From NCBI GenBank assembly GCA_947505055.1, contig CANNLO010000002.1, forward strand, positions 1 through 48,247: 48,247 bases of DNA, in the 5' to 3' direction. Shown one piece after another: positions 41,073 through 48,247 of this stretch (the stretch's first letter is position 1; each line of letters begins with the position of its first letter). The notes beneath the pieces were generated by a model that worked only from the letters and a program-made list of their open reading frames with translations, had not been told where the DNA came from and searched no databases. Made by a program: the position numbers and the translations under genes. The DNA is from Methylococcaceae bacterium. GTDB lineage: Bacteria > Pseudomonadota > Gammaproteobacteria > Methylococcales > Methylomonadaceae.

Positions 41073-43751
41073 TTAAATTAGCCAGGGAGCTGCTACATCT
41101 GGGTTAATGCCGTATTTAGCGATTGCCACATCCACTTTGGAAGCCTCAAACTGCCCCAAATCGGCCAAGCTCTTTAGTGCTGCAATCGTCACATGATAGC
41201 GATCGACTTCAAAAAACCGGCGTAAATTTTCGCGGGTATCTGAACGACCAAAACCATCGGTACCCAATACGGTATAAGGGGCAGCAATAAGACTACGAAT
41301 CTGTTCGGCAAAGGCACGCGTATAATCGCTTGCTGCTATTACAGGACCTACGGTATTAGCGAGACAATACTCAACGTGCGATTTCTTTTGGGTTTCGGTA
41401 GGATGGAGGCGATTCCAACGCTCACAGGATTGACCATTTCTGGCCAGTTCAGTAAAACTGGTGCAGCTCCAGATATCAGATTCGACGTCCCAATCATCAC
41501 GAAGCAAAACAGCGGCGGCTTCTACTTCACGAAAAATGGTTCCTGAACCCAATAATTGTACTCGGGGAGCTTTGCTTTCAGCTCCTTTACTAAAATTATA
41601 CATACCCTTCAGGATATCAAGTTCAACGCCTTTAGGCATCGCGGGATGTGCGTAATTTTCGTTCATAACGGTGATGTAATAGAAAACATCTTCCTGCTCT
41701 ACGTACATGCGTCGTAATCCGTCCTGAATAATCACTGCCAATTCATATGCATAGGTTGGATCATAGGAGACGCAATTAGGAACGGTTGCCGCCATCAAAT
41801 GACTGTGGCCGTCTTCATGCTGTAACCCTTCGCCATTTAAAGTCGTTCTGCCAGCGGTACCACCCATTAAAAAACCACGTGTACGTTGATCGGCAGCGGC
41901 CCAGATTAAATCGCCCACCCGCTGAAAACCGAACATTGAATAATAAATGAAGAATGGAATCATCGGTACGTTATGCGTTGAATACGAAGTCCCAGCCGCA
42001 ATCCAATCACACAAACCACCCGCTTCGTTAATGCCTTCCTGCATAACCTGACCGTGCTTGTCTTCTTTATAAAACATCAGTTGATCGGCATCTTGTGGCG
42101 TGTACAACTGGCCAACTTGCGACCAGATGCCCAGTTGACGGAACATGCCTTCCATACCGAAAGTTCTTGATTCGTCAGGTACGATCGGCACGATACGTTT
42201 GCCGATATGCACATCTTTGGTCAAAATATTCAGTAATCTTACAAAAGCCATGGTTGTAGAGATTTCGCGGCCTTCGCCACTGGCTTCAAGCAACGGCTTG
42301 AAATCAGCTAAAACCGGAACTTCCAAGGCATAAGATTTTGCTCTTCTCGCCGGTAAATGGCCGCCCAGATCACTACGGCGCTGTTGCATGTAAGCCAGTT
42401 CCTTTGAGCCTTCAGGGAAACTTAAATAAGGCAGTTCGTGTAATTGTTCGTCAGTAATGGGTAACGAGTAACGATCACGGAAACTACTAAGCGAACTCGC
42501 GCTCATTTTTTTCTGTTGATGAGAAATATTCTGCGCTTCACCTGAAGAACCCATGCCATAGCCTTTAATAGTCTTAGCAAGGATCACAGTAGGTTGGCCT
42601 TTATGATTAACTGCAGCATGGAAAGCGGCAAAAACTTTTACCGGATCATGACCTCCGCGATTCAATTCCCAGATCGCACGATCCGACCAGTCGGAAACCA
42701 TCGCTTTTAATTCAGGTGTATTAAAGAAATGTTCACGAACATAAGCGCCGTCTTTAGCTTTAAAGGTTTGATAATCACCATCAACACAAGACATCATACG
42801 CGCTACCAATAAACCGTCTTTGTCACGCGCTAATAAATCATCCCAACGTTGCCCCCAAACCAGCTTGATGACATTCCAGCCGGCACCGCGAAATTCGCTT
42901 TCCAGCTCTTGAATAATCTTGCCGTTGCCACGAACTGGGCCGTCAAGACGCTGCAAATTACAGTTGATAACAAAAATGAGGTTATCAAGTTTTTCACGTC
43001 CAGCCATGCCAATGGCACCCAAAGATTCAGGTTCATCGGTTTCACCGTCGCCAAGAAAACTCCAGACTTTACGACCGCTGGTGTTGGCAAAGCCACGATC
43101 CTGCAAATAATGCATAAAGCGCGCCTGGTAAATGGCCATAATTGGCCCCAAACCCATAGAAACCGTTGGGAACTGCCAGAAATCAGGCATCAACCAGGGA
43201 TGTGGGTAAGAAGGCAAGCCATTACCGTTAACTTCCTGGCGGAAACTGTCCATCTGTTCCAGTGTTAAGCGTCCCAATAAAAAGGCACGCGCATAGTCGC
43301 CTGGCGTTAAATGACCTTGGGTAAAAATAAGATCACCATCATTTTGCTCTGACGGCGCATTCCAGAAATGGTTGTAACCAACATCATACAAAGTTGCAGC
43401 AGATGCAAAACTGGCGATATGACCGCCAACGTTGGTATGCTTATTGGCTCTTAATACCATCATCATCGCATTCCAACGCACATAAGCACGTATCTTGTGC
43501 TCTATGGTAACGTCACCCGGAAACTGAGCCTGTTGAGCTACTGGAATTGTATTGGTATAGGCAGTATTGGCACTAAAAGGGATATCAAATCCTGCTTTAC
43601 GGGTTGCAGCAACCAATTGCTCAATCAGAAAATGTACCCGTTCACTGCCATCCTGTTCCAGCACTGCTTGGAGTGCTTCAATCCACTCCCTGGTTTCTGC
43701 AGGATCTATGTCATTCTGTCCGGTGGTTTTTGAGATTAAACTGTTGGTCAT
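41073..43751 (-). CDS. aceE: pyruvate dehydrogenase E1 component, homodimeric type
   Basis: The thiamine-diphosphate-dependent decarboxylase that begins oxidation of pyruvate to acetyl-CoA. At 892 residues it is of the single-chain gammaproteobacterial type. The ThDP-binding segment runs from SFLGDGETDEPESLGAIGMA to NCNLQRLDGPVRGN (about 230-275). Other family stretches include SYPHPWLMPDFWQFPTVSMG and GLQHEDGHSHLMAATVPNC. It leads the aceE-aceF-lpdA operon on the minus strand. The upstream interval 43752-44075 must hold its promoter. A PdhR regulator gene is not adjacent. Confidence 0.98.
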   Translation of the reverse strand: MTNSLISKTTGQNDIDPAETREWIEALQAVLEQDGSERVHFLIEQLVAATRKAGFDIPFSANTAYTNTIPVAQQAQFPGDVTIEHKIRAYVRWNAMMMVLRANKHTNVGGHIASFASAATLYDVGYNHFWNAPSEQNDGDLIFTQGHLTPGDYARAFLLGRLTLEQMDSFRQEVNGNGLPSYPHPWLMPDFWQFPTVSMGLGPIMAIYQARFMHYLQDRGFANTSGRKVWSFLGDGETDEPESLGAIGMAGREKLDNLIFVINCNLQRLDGPVRGNGKIIQELESEFRGAGWNVIKLVWGQRWDDLLARDKDGLLVARMMSCVDGDYQTFKAKDGAYVREHFFNTPELKAMVSDWSDRAIWELNRGGHDPVKVFAAFHAAVNHKGQPTVILAKTIKGYGMGSSGEAQNISHQQKKMSASSLSSFRDRYSLPITDEQLHELPYLSFPEGSKELAYMQQRRSDLGGHLPARRAKSYALEVPVLADFKPLLEASGEGREISTTMAFVRLLNILTKDVHIGKRIVPIVPDESRTFGMEGMFRQLGIWSQVGQLYTPQDADQLMFYKEDKHGQVMQEGINEAGGLCDWIAAGTSYSTHNVPMIPFFIYYSMFGFQRVGDLIWAAADQRTRGFLMGGTAGRTTLNGEGLQHEDGHSHLMAATVPNCVSYDPTYAYELAVIIQDGLRRMYVEQEDVFYYITVMNENYAHPAMPKGVELDILKGMYNFSKGAESKAPRVQLLGSGTIFREVEAAAVLLRDDWDVESDIWSCTSFTELARNGQSCERWNRLHPTETQKKSHVEYCLANTVGPVIAASDYTRAFAEQIRSLIAAPYTVLGTDGFGRSDTRENLRRFFEVDRYHVTIAALKSLADLGQFEASKVDVAIAKYGINPDVAAPWLI

Positions 43752-44075
43752 TGATTGATCCTGTTACGGCGAGTATGCATGGATTAAAAATTCTAAGTTG
43801 AGTTAATCATAGGACACAAGAACGCATACAGCCTGAGTTTTTAATAAAATACTAAATAACAGTGTCGGAAACGCTTGTGTTGTTGAACATAGTATAAACA
43901 ATGCAGGGGGGGCAATGCACCCGTTTTAGTCAATTTACTATCAAAAGCGGGATAATTCATGAAACCCGATTATCTGTTGTTTGGTTTTTTTAGTTATAGC
44001 GGTTTACTATAGATGGAACTGCGGAGAAATCCGGGCAGTCACTTTTACTCCCCCAAATTCAATTTACTGTTAAAA
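43752..44075. other. divergent intergenic region between aceE and uppP
   Basis: About 320 bases that must contain the promoters of the pyruvate dehydrogenase operon (leftwards) and uppP (rightwards). I see no open frame of note, no strong hairpin and no clear sigma-70 hexamer pair. An unusual G-tract (about 43907-43912) precedes the AT-rich uppP leader. Confidence 0.5.
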
Positions 44076-44903
44076 ATGGACATACTATTAACGATCAAAA
44101 CTATCATCTTGGGCATTGTCGAAGGCCTTACCGAATTCTTGCCTGTTTCCAGTACCGGTCACTTAATACTGGTTGGAGATTTATTAAGTTTTAACGACGA
44201 CAAAGGCAAGTTATTTGAAATTGTTATCCAAGTTGGTGCTATTCTGGCGGTTTGTTGGGAATATCGCGCCAAAATAATTGCCGTTATTTTAGGATTACCG
44301 ACCCAAAAGTCAGCTCAAAAGTTTGCGATTAATGTGATGATTGCCTTTATGCCCTTGGCTGCGCTGGGCTTACTATTTGGAAAATACATCAAAGCCGTAT
44401 TATTTAAACCAATACCTGTAGCTCTGGCTTTTATCATTGGCGCTTTCGTTATTATCTGGGCAGAAAAACGGGAACATAAAATCCGCATCCATGAAGTTGA
44501 AGATTTAAGTCCTTTGGATGCCTTAAAATTAGGCATCGCCCAAGCTTTTGCTCTGATTCCCGGAACTTCTCGCTCCGGCGCAACCATTATCGGTGGATTA
44601 CTATTCGGACTATCACGCAAAGCAGCAACGGAATTCTCGTTTTTTTTAGCAATTCCCACATTAATTGTCGCTAGTCTTTATGATTTGTACAAACACCGCG
44701 ATTTACTGGATCTGGCAACCGATGCACCTTATTTTGCCGTAGGACTGATCGCGGCCTTTCTAAGTGCGCTGTTAGCAATTAAGGCTTTATTGCGCTATAT
44801 CAGCCATCATGATTTTATTGTTTTCGCCTGGTACCGTATTATCTTTGGACTTTGTGTTATTGCTACCTCTTACAGTGGACTTGTGCAATGGACTGTTGAT
44901 TAA
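44076..44903 (+). CDS. uppP: undecaprenyl-diphosphatase UppP (BacA)
   Basis: An inner-membrane phosphatase that recycles undecaprenyl diphosphate to the monophosphate carrier used for peptidoglycan and other envelope polymers. From ATG 44076 the protein is 275 residues, the family norm. An earlier in-frame ATG at 44013 would add a polar 21-residue leader that does not resemble the family. Both catalytic motifs are intact: [17 protein letters not shown] (about 17-33) and [16 protein letters not shown] (about 165-180). About eight membrane helices are expected. It is monocistronic. Confidence 0.96.
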   Translation: MDILLTIKTIILGIVEGLTEFLPVSSTGHLILVGDLLSFNDDKGKLFEIVIQVGAILAVCWEYRAKIIAVILGLPTQKSAQKFAINVMIAFMPLAALGLLFGKYIKAVLFKPIPVALAFIIGAFVIIWAEKREHKIRIHEVEDLSPLDALKLGIAQAFALIPGTSRSGATIIGGLLFGLSRKAATEFSFFLAIPTLIVASLYDLYKHRDLLDLATDAPYFAVGLIAAFLSALLAIKALLRYISHHDFIVFAWYRIIFGLCVIATSYSGLVQWTVD

Positions 44904-45148
44904 CAACTTAGTGTCTCTAGACATTAAAAATTGGAGTAACTGTATTTTCATTTTTTTGCGGTAAGAACCTAAAAAATAAGAAAGATTTTTCAATACATAT
45001 TCACCCCAACTTGACGTTCAGCATAAATTGTCAGCATGATGCCATTGGTAATAAAAATGTTTAAATGTCTCTTATTGTCGTTTTCCATAAAATTAACAAA
45101 AATCATCCATTCATTAACTCTTTATCATTAACTTGAAGCCAGGTATTT

Positions 45149-45793
45149 ATGCAAAATCGATCTAAACACCCATTGTCATTTGTTTTTTTGGCGCTTTTAC
45201 TAGGTTTGTCATTCTCAACGGAAGTGCTGGCAGAAGCTTTACAAGCACCCCAACAAATTATCCAAGTTGTTTCGTCTAAAGTGCAACAAAAACTGAAAGA
45301 CAAAGCCTTTACAAAGAATTTTTTGGAAGTAACTAAGTTTGTTAATAGCGTTATAAATCCGCATACTGATTTTGATAAAATCGCCCCGCTAGTTCTTGGT
45401 AAGCATTGGAAAGATGCAACAACTGAAGAACAAGCCAGATTTACGCACGAGTTTCAAACGCTTATCGTAAGAACCTACTCTCGGGCCTTTATCGAATATA
45501 CCGATTGGACCTTACGATTCATGCCCCTTGAAATGACAAATGAAGATGCAAAAGTCATCGTTAAAACAGAAATACTACAACCCGGACTTCAGCCAGTTGA
45601 GGTTAGTTATCGGATGTTCAGTAAGAACGGTGAATGGAAGGTTTACGATATCATGATTGAAGGAGTGAGTCTGGTGACTAACTACCGCTCGACTTTTAGC
45701 AATGAAATACAAACCAAAGGCTCACTAAGCGCAGTAATTGACGGACTGGTCAAACGTAATGCCGTTGCGCTTGCAGCGAGAGATACACCATGA
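45149..45793 (+). CDS. MlaC/Ttg2D-family periplasmic phospholipid-binding protein
   Basis: A 214-residue exported protein with a Sec signal peptide (FVFLALLLGLSFSTEVLAEA, cleavage near residue 29). The mature part fits the MlaC family: INPHTDFDKIAPLVLGKHWKD, FTHEFQTLIVRTYSRAF and YRMFSKNGEWKVYDIMIEG, ending SLVTNYRSTFSNEI. MlaC carries phospholipids between the outer-membrane MlaA complex and the inner-membrane MlaFEDB transporter. Here no mlaFEDB genes are adjacent, so it is a stand-alone copy, perhaps for another lipid such as hopanoids (HpnM is a relative). It overlaps htpX by four bases, an unusual coupling with a membrane protease. Confidence 0.88.
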   Translation: MQNRSKHPLSFVFLALLLGLSFSTEVLAEALQAPQQIIQVVSSKVQQKLKDKAFTKNFLEVTKFVNSVINPHTDFDKIAPLVLGKHWKDATTEEQARFTHEFQTLIVRTYSRAFIEYTDWTLRFMPLEMTNEDAKVIVKTEILQPGLQPVEVSYRMFSKNGEWKVYDIMIEGVSLVTNYRSTFSNEIQTKGSLSAVIDGLVKRNAVALAARDTP

Positions 45794-46737
45794 CAGAACT
45801 TAACCACAAAGTTAAAAATATCATCCATACCCTGGCACTTTTTGTCTGTATGGTTGCTATTTTATCTTTGGTGGGATTTATGCTTGCAGGAATTGATGGC
45901 ATTTTATGGGCGGCCTTTTTAGGTGTTCTGATATTGGTTATCAGTCCAAACCTTTCTCCGTCTTTCATTTTTTCCATGTATAACGCCAAATTGTTATCTG
46001 TAGAAGAGGCTCCAGCCCTTTACCAGATAACACAAGAACTGTCTGCACGTGCCAACTTACCGTCAACGCCGGTTCTGTATTATTTACCCAGTCAGATTAT
46101 GAATGCCTTCTCTGTAGGCACTTCTTCAAATTCAGCCATCGGTCTTAGCGATACACTGCTTAACAGACTGACAATGCGCGAAATTATTGCGGTACTGGCC
46201 CATGAAATCAGCCATATTCAGCATAACGATGTGCATGTAATGACCTATGCCGATGTACTCAGCAGAATAACCAACACCTTGTCTTTAGCTGGTTTAGTGC
46301 TGGTTTTTTTAAATTTACCGCTATATTTTCTGGGACTTGTTACCATTTCCTGGCTTGCTTTAGGCGTCATTGTTTTTGCACCGACAATGATGAGTTTTCT
46401 GCAATTTTCTTTATCCAGAATCAAGGAGTTTGAAGCTGATCACCAGGCCGTCCTGTTAACTGCTGATCCGGAAGGACTGGCTATGGCGCTGGATAAACTC
46501 GAAGCCTATCAAATTTCAATTATTGATATGCTCTTGGGACGCGGCCACAGCGCATCAATTCCCTCTGTTCTTAGATCACATCCTGACACCCAAGAAAGAA
46601 TCAGACGACTGCTCACCTTAAATCAATCAGGTAATCAACCCCTGCCCTATTCAGAACATGACAGATATGCCATACCTCTCCACTATCAAGAATTACTTAA
46701 AACACCTCGCTGGCATATAGGTGGTTTTTGGTATTAA
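45790..46737 (+). CDS. htpX: HtpX-like M48 zinc metalloprotease
   Basis: An inner-membrane protease that helps degrade misfolded membrane proteins. The 315-residue protein has two N-terminal helices (about 13-32 and 36-55), the catalytic VLAHEISHIQHND (H138, E139, H142), two further hydrophobic segments (about 155-200) and the downstream zinc ligand in RIKEFEADHQAVLL. The C-terminal HPDTQERIRRLLTL is typical of the family. The start overlaps the MlaC-like stop (ATGA), pointing to coupled expression and perhaps a shared envelope-maintenance role. Confidence 0.94.
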   Translation: MTELNHKVKNIIHTLALFVCMVAILSLVGFMLAGIDGILWAAFLGVLILVISPNLSPSFIFSMYNAKLLSVEEAPALYQITQELSARANLPSTPVLYYLPSQIMNAFSVGTSSNSAIGLSDTLLNRLTMREIIAVLAHEISHIQHNDVHVMTYADVLSRITNTLSLAGLVLVFLNLPLYFLGLVTISWLALGVIVFAPTMMSFLQFSLSRIKEFEADHQAVLLTADPEGLAMALDKLEAYQISIIDMLLGRGHSASIPSVLRSHPDTQERIRRLLTLNQSGNQPLPYSEHDRYAIPLHYQELLKTPRWHIGGFWY

Positions 46738-46761
46738 CCCAACAATATTAGTTATTCTGCA

Positions 46762-47553
46762 ATGAATTTTACTCGTCCTGTCGTACTTTCATTTTCCGGT
46801 CATGACCCTAGCGGAGGCGCTGGTGTTCAGGCCGACATTGAAACGCTGGCCAGCCATCGCTGTCATGCTGCCAGTATCATCACAGCCTTAACAGAACAAG
46901 ATACCTGTAATGTAAAAAAACTGCTGCCACAAAGCCCGGACGCCATCATTTCTCAGGCAAACACCTTATTAAGTGACCTTCCAGTCAAGGCTTTTAAGAT
47001 TGGTTTAATCGGTCATTATGAGACCGCAGTGGCCATTTATTCAATATTGTCACAACACCCACAAATTCCAGTTATCCTCGATCCAGTGCTGGCGGCGGGC
47101 GGCGGGGCAGACTTATCCAGCGACAAACTGATAACAGCCATTGTTGACTTACTCCTACCCTGCACTACTGTATTAACGCCTAACAGCGAAGAAGCACGTA
47201 AACTGACCGGACTGACTAATCTCAAAGACTGCGGCCAGGCTTTATTAGACAAAGGTTGCGACTATGTGCTGATAACCGGTAGCCATGAAGATACACCCTC
47301 GGTCAGTAATCAACTGTTTCACGATAACCGTATCTGGGAGACTTACACCTGGGACAGATTGCCCTTTAGCTATCACGGTTCTGGCTGCACACTGGCTGCA
47401 AGTATTGCCGCCTTGATGGCCCATGGCTTGGAACCGTTGCAAGCTCTTATCGAAGCTCAGGAATACACCTGGAATTCTCTAAATACCGCTTATCAGCCCG
47501 GCAAGGGGCAACATGTTCCCAATCGTTTTTTTTGGATGGATGAAGACTCATGA
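46762..47553 (+). CDS. thiD: hydroxymethylpyrimidine/phosphomethylpyrimidine kinase ThiD
   Basis: Phosphorylates HMP and then HMP-phosphate to give HMP diphosphate for thiamine synthesis. The 263-residue ribokinase-like protein shows SFSGHDPSGGAGVQADIETL near the N-terminus, ILDPVLAAGGGADLSS (about 107-122), LTPNSEEARKLTG and the anion-hole motif YHGSGCTLAASIAALMAHG (about 204-222). It follows htpX by 24 bases and overlaps thiE by four, forming a small thiamine operon. I see no TPP riboswitch in the short upstream gap. Confidence 0.95.
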   Translation: MNFTRPVVLSFSGHDPSGGAGVQADIETLASHRCHAASIITALTEQDTCNVKKLLPQSPDAIISQANTLLSDLPVKAFKIGLIGHYETAVAIYSILSQHPQIPVILDPVLAAGGGADLSSDKLITAIVDLLLPCTTVLTPNSEEARKLTGLTNLKDCGQALLDKGCDYVLITGSHEDTPSVSNQLFHDNRIWETYTWDRLPFSYHGSGCTLAASIAALMAHGLEPLQALIEAQEYTWNSLNTAYQPGKGQHVPNRFFWMDEDS

Positions 47554-48173
47554 AGTTTCCAGTGCGGGGCCTTTACGCCATCACCCAGACCGATAATAAA
47601 TCTTGTAAAACCATCATTAACGAAGTTGTTGCTGCAATTAAAGGGGGGGCCGTCATTGTGCAATATCGGGATAAAAATCCGTCTGATGCGCTTTTCATTG
47701 CGCAAGAATTGCTTAAAGTCTGCCATCACCATGACGTACCTTTATTGATTAACGATGATATTGAACTTGCAAAAGAAGTAGGTGCTGACGGAGTTCATCT
47801 TGGCAGGGAAGATGGCGCGATTATCCAGGCTAGAAAATACTTGGGCGACCAGGCTATTATTGGTGTGTCCTGTTATAACTCACTGGAACAAGCGCTAATT
47901 GCTGAGACTGAAGGAGCAACTTATGCGGCTTTCGGGCGTTTTTTCCCTTCCAATTCCAAGCCCTTGGCTGCGCCTGCCGATATCAAAACCTTACGTGAGG
48001 CAAAGCGTAGACTGGCCATACCGATTGTTGCTATTGGCGGTATTTTACCAAGTAATGGCGGACAACTACTTAAAGCGGGAGCCGATTTTCTGGCGGTAAT
48101 CGGTGGGATTTTTGACCAGCATCCAGAGCAATCAGCACACGCCTATCAGGTTATATTTAATCAGGAAATTTAG
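47550..48173 (+). CDS. thiE: thiamine-phosphate synthase ThiE
   Basis: Joins HMP diphosphate to the thiazole phosphate to make thiamine phosphate. The 207-residue TIM barrel has the family features RGLYAITQTD, GGAVIVQYRDKNPSDALF, LLINDDIELAKEVGADGVHLGRED, IGVSCYNSLEQAL and YAAFGRFFPSNSKP. The phosphate-binding end is IPIVAIGGILPSNGGQLLKAGADFLAVIGGIF. It is slightly short but complete. Translation is coupled to thiD through an ATGA overlap. It is the last gene in the window; the 74 bases after it hold nothing recognisable. Confidence 0.96.
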   Translation: MKFPVRGLYAITQTDNKSCKTIINEVVAAIKGGAVIVQYRDKNPSDALFIAQELLKVCHHHDVPLLINDDIELAKEVGADGVHLGREDGAIIQARKYLGDQAIIGVSCYNSLEQALIAETEGATYAAFGRFFPSNSKPLAAPADIKTLREAKRRLAIPIVAIGGILPSNGGQLLKAGADFLAVIGGIFDQHPEQSAHAYQVIFNQEI

Positions 48174-48247
48174 TTTAAATATCGGCCAAGCGAGTAGTTA
48201 CTATTAACCTATTAATCGAAATTTATATTCCATGTTCAATAGTTCGA

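Noticed and set aside
42849..43268. 139-codon plus-strand frame opposite aceE
   Set aside because: Shadow of the ThDP-binding region of aceE; the composition follows the opposite strand.
46738..46761. Search for a TPP riboswitch before thiD
   Set aside because: Only 24 bases separate htpX and thiD, too short for the aptamer, and no matching conserved core was seen.
1..48247. CRISPR array, tRNA/rRNA genes, insertion sequences, prophage
   Set aside because: I saw no regularly spaced repeats, no cloverleaf-like sequences, no transposase or integrase motifs and no phage structural genes on either strand.

Overview
The window is a contiguous stretch of Gram-negative bacterial chromosome. It combines a tetrahydromethanopterin (H4MPT) C1-transfer gene cluster (mch, fae and cofactor-biosynthesis genes) with gammaproteobacterial housekeeping neighbourhoods (mfd-csiV, miaB-ybeZ-ybeY-corC, msrPQ, aceE-aceF-lpd, thiD-thiE) and a PA3496-family gene. 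That mix, with moderate GC, suggests a gammaproteobacterial methylotroph, most likely a type I methanotroph of the Methylococcales. No methane or methanol oxidation gene lies in the window, so the organism call is an inference.

Layout. 1-1.2 kb: a BrnT/BrnA toxin-antitoxin pair, then a second BrnA behind a degraded BrnT, then a palindromic repeat cluster. 1.5-9.1 kb: a secreted protein on the minus strand, mfd, csiV, then a PAS protein overlapping a chemoreceptor that lacks a periplasmic domain (an Aer-like energy-taxis receptor split in two). 9.1-12.8 kb: miaB, ybeZ, ybeY and corC, tightly packed. 12.9-14.4 kb: pterin dehydratase and a lipoprotein on the minus strand, and a PA3496-family small protein. 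14.5-18.4 kb: pgaB-pgaC-pgaD exopolysaccharide genes without pgaA. 18.4-21.3 kb: an M20 amidohydrolase on the minus strand, then msrP-msrQ. 21.5-24 kb: a minus-strand pair, a GT-C-like membrane protein and a membrane protein carrying HExxH.

24.2-34.5 kb is the most distinctive part. A small hydrophobic protein, a nucleotidyltransferase-like protein and a HAD phosphatase lead into beta-RFAP synthase, an ATP-grasp protein, mch, a second ATP-grasp protein, a CitG-like protein and fae. A convergent HisA-like gene follows, then an MfnD-like ATP-grasp gene and an MfnF-like gene. Fae and Mch carry C1 units on H4MPT, and most of the rest probably build the cofactor or the related methanofuran-type cofactor. 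34.5-35.4 kb is decayed: an entericidin-like lipoprotein with an in-frame stop and a permease-tail remnant.

35.4-48.2 kb holds a GH17-GT2 beta-glucan synthase-like gene, the pyruvate dehydrogenase operon (both minus strand), uppP, an MlaC-like protein coupled to htpX, and thiD-thiE. I saw no tRNA, rRNA, CRISPR array, insertion sequence or prophage. I did not find a clearly new defence or mobile system. The best leads are the unassigned genes at the head of the H4MPT cluster, the two in-frame start sites of fae, the split Aer receptor, and a possible RNA switch ahead of pgaB.
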